Positions 61,410 to 64,000 of a stretch of 64,000 nucleotides of DNA are shown in pieces; the stretch's first letter is position 1; each line of letters begins with the position of its first letter. The stretch is taken from contig NZ_CP134223.1 of NCBI RefSeq assembly GCF_031599675.1, forward strand, positions 4,650,001-4,714,000, given 5' to 3'. Origin of the DNA: Paenibacillus pedocola (GTDB lineage Bacteria > Bacillota > Bacilli > Paenibacillales > Paenibacillaceae). The translations under genes and the position numbers were made by a program. The notes beneath the pieces are model-generated. The model saw nothing but the letters and a program-made list of their open reading frames with translations. It searched no databases and was not told the origin of the DNA.

Positions 61410-63869
61410 TTAAAACTGCCTTTCGAGCTGGAGCAGCAGCACCCCATGAGGCGGGAGTACAATTTCTTTGCACCAGCTTTCCTGCCCTACAAGCTCTGTC
61501 CGGATGACCGGACCGCTTCTGCTGTTTAAATACTGAATTTCGTCCTGTGTTAAAAAATCAGGCGCGCCCATAGTCATCCACTCATCGAATACCGACCCAT
61601 GCTCCCGGTCCAGCCGATAGCTGGTGCATTTATAGGGTCCTGTGAGCCGGGTAAGATTGATCTCAAAGGCTTTGCTGCCTTTTTCCTCAAATACATCATA
61701 GCGGGTTGAACCGGATAGCTCCGACCAGTCTCCATTCGCAAACAGCTGATCCACATGCACGTAGTGATAGAACAGAAACTGCAGGCTTCCGTCGCTTTTC
61801 CGGGTAAAGGTGTAACCATCCCCCTGCATCAGCAGCTCGTCACCCAGCTTCTGCATTAGCTCAAACGCATAATACCCTGGCTTCTTCAGCCCATCGCGGT
61901 TGATCAGGCCAAAGCCTCCATAGAACGGGGAAGCCGGAACGACGCTTTCTTCAAAAACATCGGTAAAAGACCAGTAGGCCATCGCCTCCACGTCCCCGAG
62001 CGTATTCATCGTCTGGTAGATGACAAACGGGGCCATAAACATCGTATCGTGAAGCAGGTTCCGGTCATACAGCGAAAAGTTCCACTCGGTAATGTGAAGC
62101 TCAACGTCACTGTAACGTGCCTCATTCATTTTTTGCCGCACACGGTCAATGCTTTCTTTGAAAAATGCCGGGGGCATGATCCGGGTCAAACGGCCTTCAT
62201 CCGTTTTTAGCTTGGGGTATTCCGAATAAATATGGAACGAAAAGAAATCGAGCGGCACTTCCCGCGAGCTGCAGTAAGCTAAAAAGTCTTCTGCCCAGGT
62301 ATCGTTCCAGATGGAACCGTATCCCATGGCGGGACCGCCTGCTCTCAGCTCCGGCAGCACCGATTTAATCGCATGAACGGTAGATTCGTAAAAAGCGAAG
62401 TACTCTTCCTTGCTGCCCGCCCAGCAGACCCCTGCCAGATCAGGCTCGTTCCACACTTCGAAATACCACTGCTTCACCTCATCCGCCCCGTAACGGTTCA
62501 GACAATGACGGATGAAGGCCCGGACCAGCGCTTCCCACTTGGCGGGATCTGACGGCGGACTGATATTGCCTCTCCACCAGAACAACGTTTCTTTGGACCT
62601 CGCCAGCTGGCCCGGCATAAAGCTCAATTCAACGAATGGCCGGACTCCCTGCTCCAGAAGGAAATCATACAGCTTGTCCACATAAGACCAGTTATAGACC
62701 GGTGTGCCATCTTCATTCTCACTGTATACCATCATCTCATCATTAAAGATGCCGTGAAACCGGATATACCGGAACGGGATTGTCCCCTTCAAGGCAGACA
62801 GCTGCTTCCGCCAATCCTCGCGCAGTCCTTCTACAGCTCTTCCGGCTGTCGTGGTGATATTCCAGTGCTTTTTATAAAAAGCCGGCGGCTGATCTGTGCG
62901 AACCTCAATCCGCTCGGGGGCAGCCGCAAGAGCAGCCGGCAGCGGAACGCTGGACTGATCCGCATCCGTTTTGACGTCCAGGTAGCGGTACAGTGCTCCT
63001 ATGGCGTTCATCGTGTCCATCTCATAATAATCTCCGCTTGAGGATTCCTCATACGTTTTGGGCTTGCGGTTCAGATTCAGCCGGTGCGGTTCCGGTGCGA
63101 GCGAGGCTTCCCGGTATGAGCCCGGCGTACAGCCGTATTTTTCCTTGAAATATTTGTTGAACAGCTTTACATTGGCAAATCCGCAATCCAGGGCAATTTC
63201 AGAGATGGTCTTATCGCTTTCTGCCAGCTGGAGCTGGGCCTTTTCCAGGCGGATAAGCGTCAAATACTTTTGAAAGGGAATCCCAATTTTGTCCGTGAAG
63301 AAGTGGGAAAAATAATGCAGGCTTAAATGCTCGGAATCCGCCATAGCCTGCAGCGTAATCTTCTCATTGTAGTGGCGGTCGATGTATGTGAGGACACTGT
63401 TCAGTCTTTTATAATCGTTATCCTTGCTTCCTTCTGCCACCGCCGGATTCGTCCCGTCTGCAAAATATCTCAGCAGGCATCCGCATAACAGCTGTAATCT
63501 GCCTATCGTGTAGCTGTGATAACCCGGCGATTTCTTGTTAATCTCCCAGACCATTTGCGCAAGATTGTGCTTGATGCTGTGCAGCCGCGACTGGTCCTGC
63601 CCGGAATCCCCGGCAGAGTTGCAGGAGATGAACGCATTATTATTCAGCAGCTCCGGGCCGAACTGCAGGGTTAACAACACATTATCCTGATGGGTCCGCT
63701 CAATTTTGTGAACCGACATACTGTTTATCACGAGAATATCATCTTCCTGGAGCGTATATTGCTTCTGGTCCAGATACATGTTAATCGAGCCATGGAGAAC
63801 ATACAGGATCTCAACTTCCTTATGCCAATGAAAATCAATATGCTGTACGGAATTCACGAAGAGCTTCAT
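61410..63869 (-). CDS. Fusion of an AraC-type regulator and a GH39 glycosidase domain
   Basis: At least 819 residues. The N-terminal part has a cupin-like sensor (DFHWHKEVEILYVLHGSINM) and the AraC double helix-turn-helix at about 170-255 (ITLQAMADSEHLSLHYFSHF, ISEIALDCGFANVKLFNKYF). The remainder, from about 280 to 810, is a GH39 beta-xylosidase-type barrel. The acid/base Glu in FEVWNEPDLAG and the nucleophile Glu in LHITEWNFSLYDR are both intact. There is no signal peptide. It may sense or process a xylo-oligosaccharide and regulate the PTS-GH3 operon downstream. The drawn start is the first ATG; the ribosome site and promoter favour an ATT at 63914, which would give 834 residues. Confidence 0.87.
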   Translation of the reverse strand: MKLFVNSVQHIDFHWHKEVEILYVLHGSINMYLDQKQYTLQEDDILVINSMSVHKIERTHQDNVLLTLQFGPELLNNNAFISCNSAGDSGQDQSRLHSIKHNLAQMVWEINKKSPGYHSYTIGRLQLLCGCLLRYFADGTNPAVAEGSKDNDYKRLNSVLTYIDRHYNEKITLQAMADSEHLSLHYFSHFFTDKIGIPFQKYLTLIRLEKAQLQLAESDKTISEIALDCGFANVKLFNKYFKEKYGCTPGSYREASLAPEPHRLNLNRKPKTYEESSSGDYYEMDTMNAIGALYRYLDVKTDADQSSVPLPAALAAAPERIEVRTDQPPAFYKKHWNITTTAGRAVEGLREDWRKQLSALKGTIPFRYIRFHGIFNDEMMVYSENEDGTPVYNWSYVDKLYDFLLEQGVRPFVELSFMPGQLARSKETLFWWRGNISPPSDPAKWEALVRAFIRHCLNRYGADEVKQWYFEVWNEPDLAGVCWAGSKEEYFAFYESTVHAIKSVLPELRAGGPAMGYGSIWNDTWAEDFLAYCSSREVPLDFFSFHIYSEYPKLKTDEGRLTRIMPPAFFKESIDRVRQKMNEARYSDVELHITEWNFSLYDRNLLHDTMFMAPFVIYQTMNTLGDVEAMAYWSFTDVFEESVVPASPFYGGFGLINRDGLKKPGYYAFELMQKLGDELLMQGDGYTFTRKSDGSLQFLFYHYVHVDQLFANGDWSELSGSTRYDVFEEKGSKAFEINLTRLTGPYKCTSYRLDREHGSVFDEWMTMGAPDFLTQDEIQYLNSRSGPVIRTELVGQESWCKEIVLPPHGVLLLQLERQF

Positions 63870-63940
63870 CGGCAGATCGTCCTGATGCTGAATAAATTCG
63901 TATAAATAGCGAATCGTCTGCTCCCCCCTTCATACCGCTT

Positions 63941-63970
63941 ATTATAGACAGATCGATTTTAAGTTATCAA
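63941..63970 (-). promoter_or_regulatory. Likely promoter of the AraC-GH39 gene
   Basis: Reverse strand: TTGATA (63970-63965), an 18-nt spacer, TATAAT (63946-63941). Transcription should start near 63934, only a few bases before AGGGGGGAG, which argues for translation starting close to 63914. Confidence 0.65.
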
Positions 63971-63984
63971 TATGAGGAGGGCTT

Positions 63985-64000
63985 ATGCGCGTAACACCAA
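63985..64000 (+). CDS. Start of a gene cut off by the window end
   Basis: GAGGAGG at 63974-63980 precedes ATG at 63985 with good spacing, and the first codons read MRVTP. It is divergent from the AraC-GH39 gene. Too little is present to name the product. Confidence 0.5.

Overview
The window looks like a chromosomal segment of a spore-forming, plant-biomass-using Bacillota, most probably Paenibacillus. The supporting evidence is strong AGGAGG-type ribosome sites, frequent TTG/GTG starts, YesM/YesN-type regulation of LplB/YtcP-type sugar importers, S-layer-homology proteins, cre sites, and sigma-K-type promoters next to Sps/CgeB-like genes. I see no rRNA, tRNA, CRISPR array, IS element or phage gene.

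Layout. 1-3812: a TetR regulator with a palindromic operator, an MMPL exporter and a small membrane protein. 3914-4374: a gene graveyard holding the tail of a GH43 enzyme and the tail of an aminotransferase whose intact relative lies at 32361. 4534-19061: a glycan-use locus with a YesMN two-component system, two paralogous sugar-binding lipoproteins, one permease pair, and GH106-like, GH43 and GH1 enzymes. 19264-31974: a second glycan locus with two operons (GPH symporter-SDR-GH43, and GH1-SDR-GH2-GH106-like) and a divergent AraC regulator. 32093-35964: an amino-acid permease/aminotransferase operon behind a GlnR/TnrA-type box. 36083-38842: a large ATPase/SARP-type regulator. 39229-46855: two secreted subtilases, one with an extra domain between catalytic residues, one with SLH anchors. 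46940-57486: a nonulosonic (pseudaminic-type) acid and glycosyltransferase cluster. 57680-63914: a GH3/PTS operon and an AraC-GH39 fusion protein.

How it works together. Nearly all glycosidases lack signal peptides, so they should act in the cytoplasm on oligosaccharides brought in by the ABC importer, the GPH symporter or the PTS permease. The importer has no ATPase gene here and probably borrows a shared MsmX-type ATPase. Three promoters of the first locus carry direct repeats spaced 21-22 bp, proposed YesN sites. Both operons of the second locus carry the same roughly 24-bp motif plus a cre site, proposed to be joint AraC-type and CcpA control.

The most interesting region is 46940-57486. 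It holds a full set of Pse-type genes (PseB, C, H, G, I, F) plus three glycosyltransferases. The long operon and an unrecognised 145-residue protein each have a perfect AC-N16-CATANNNTA sequence, the sigma-K promoter consensus. This suggests a late-sporulation, mother-cell system that builds a nonulosonic acid glycan for the spore surface, with the 145-residue protein as a candidate surface protein or glycan acceptor. This is inference from sequence alone.
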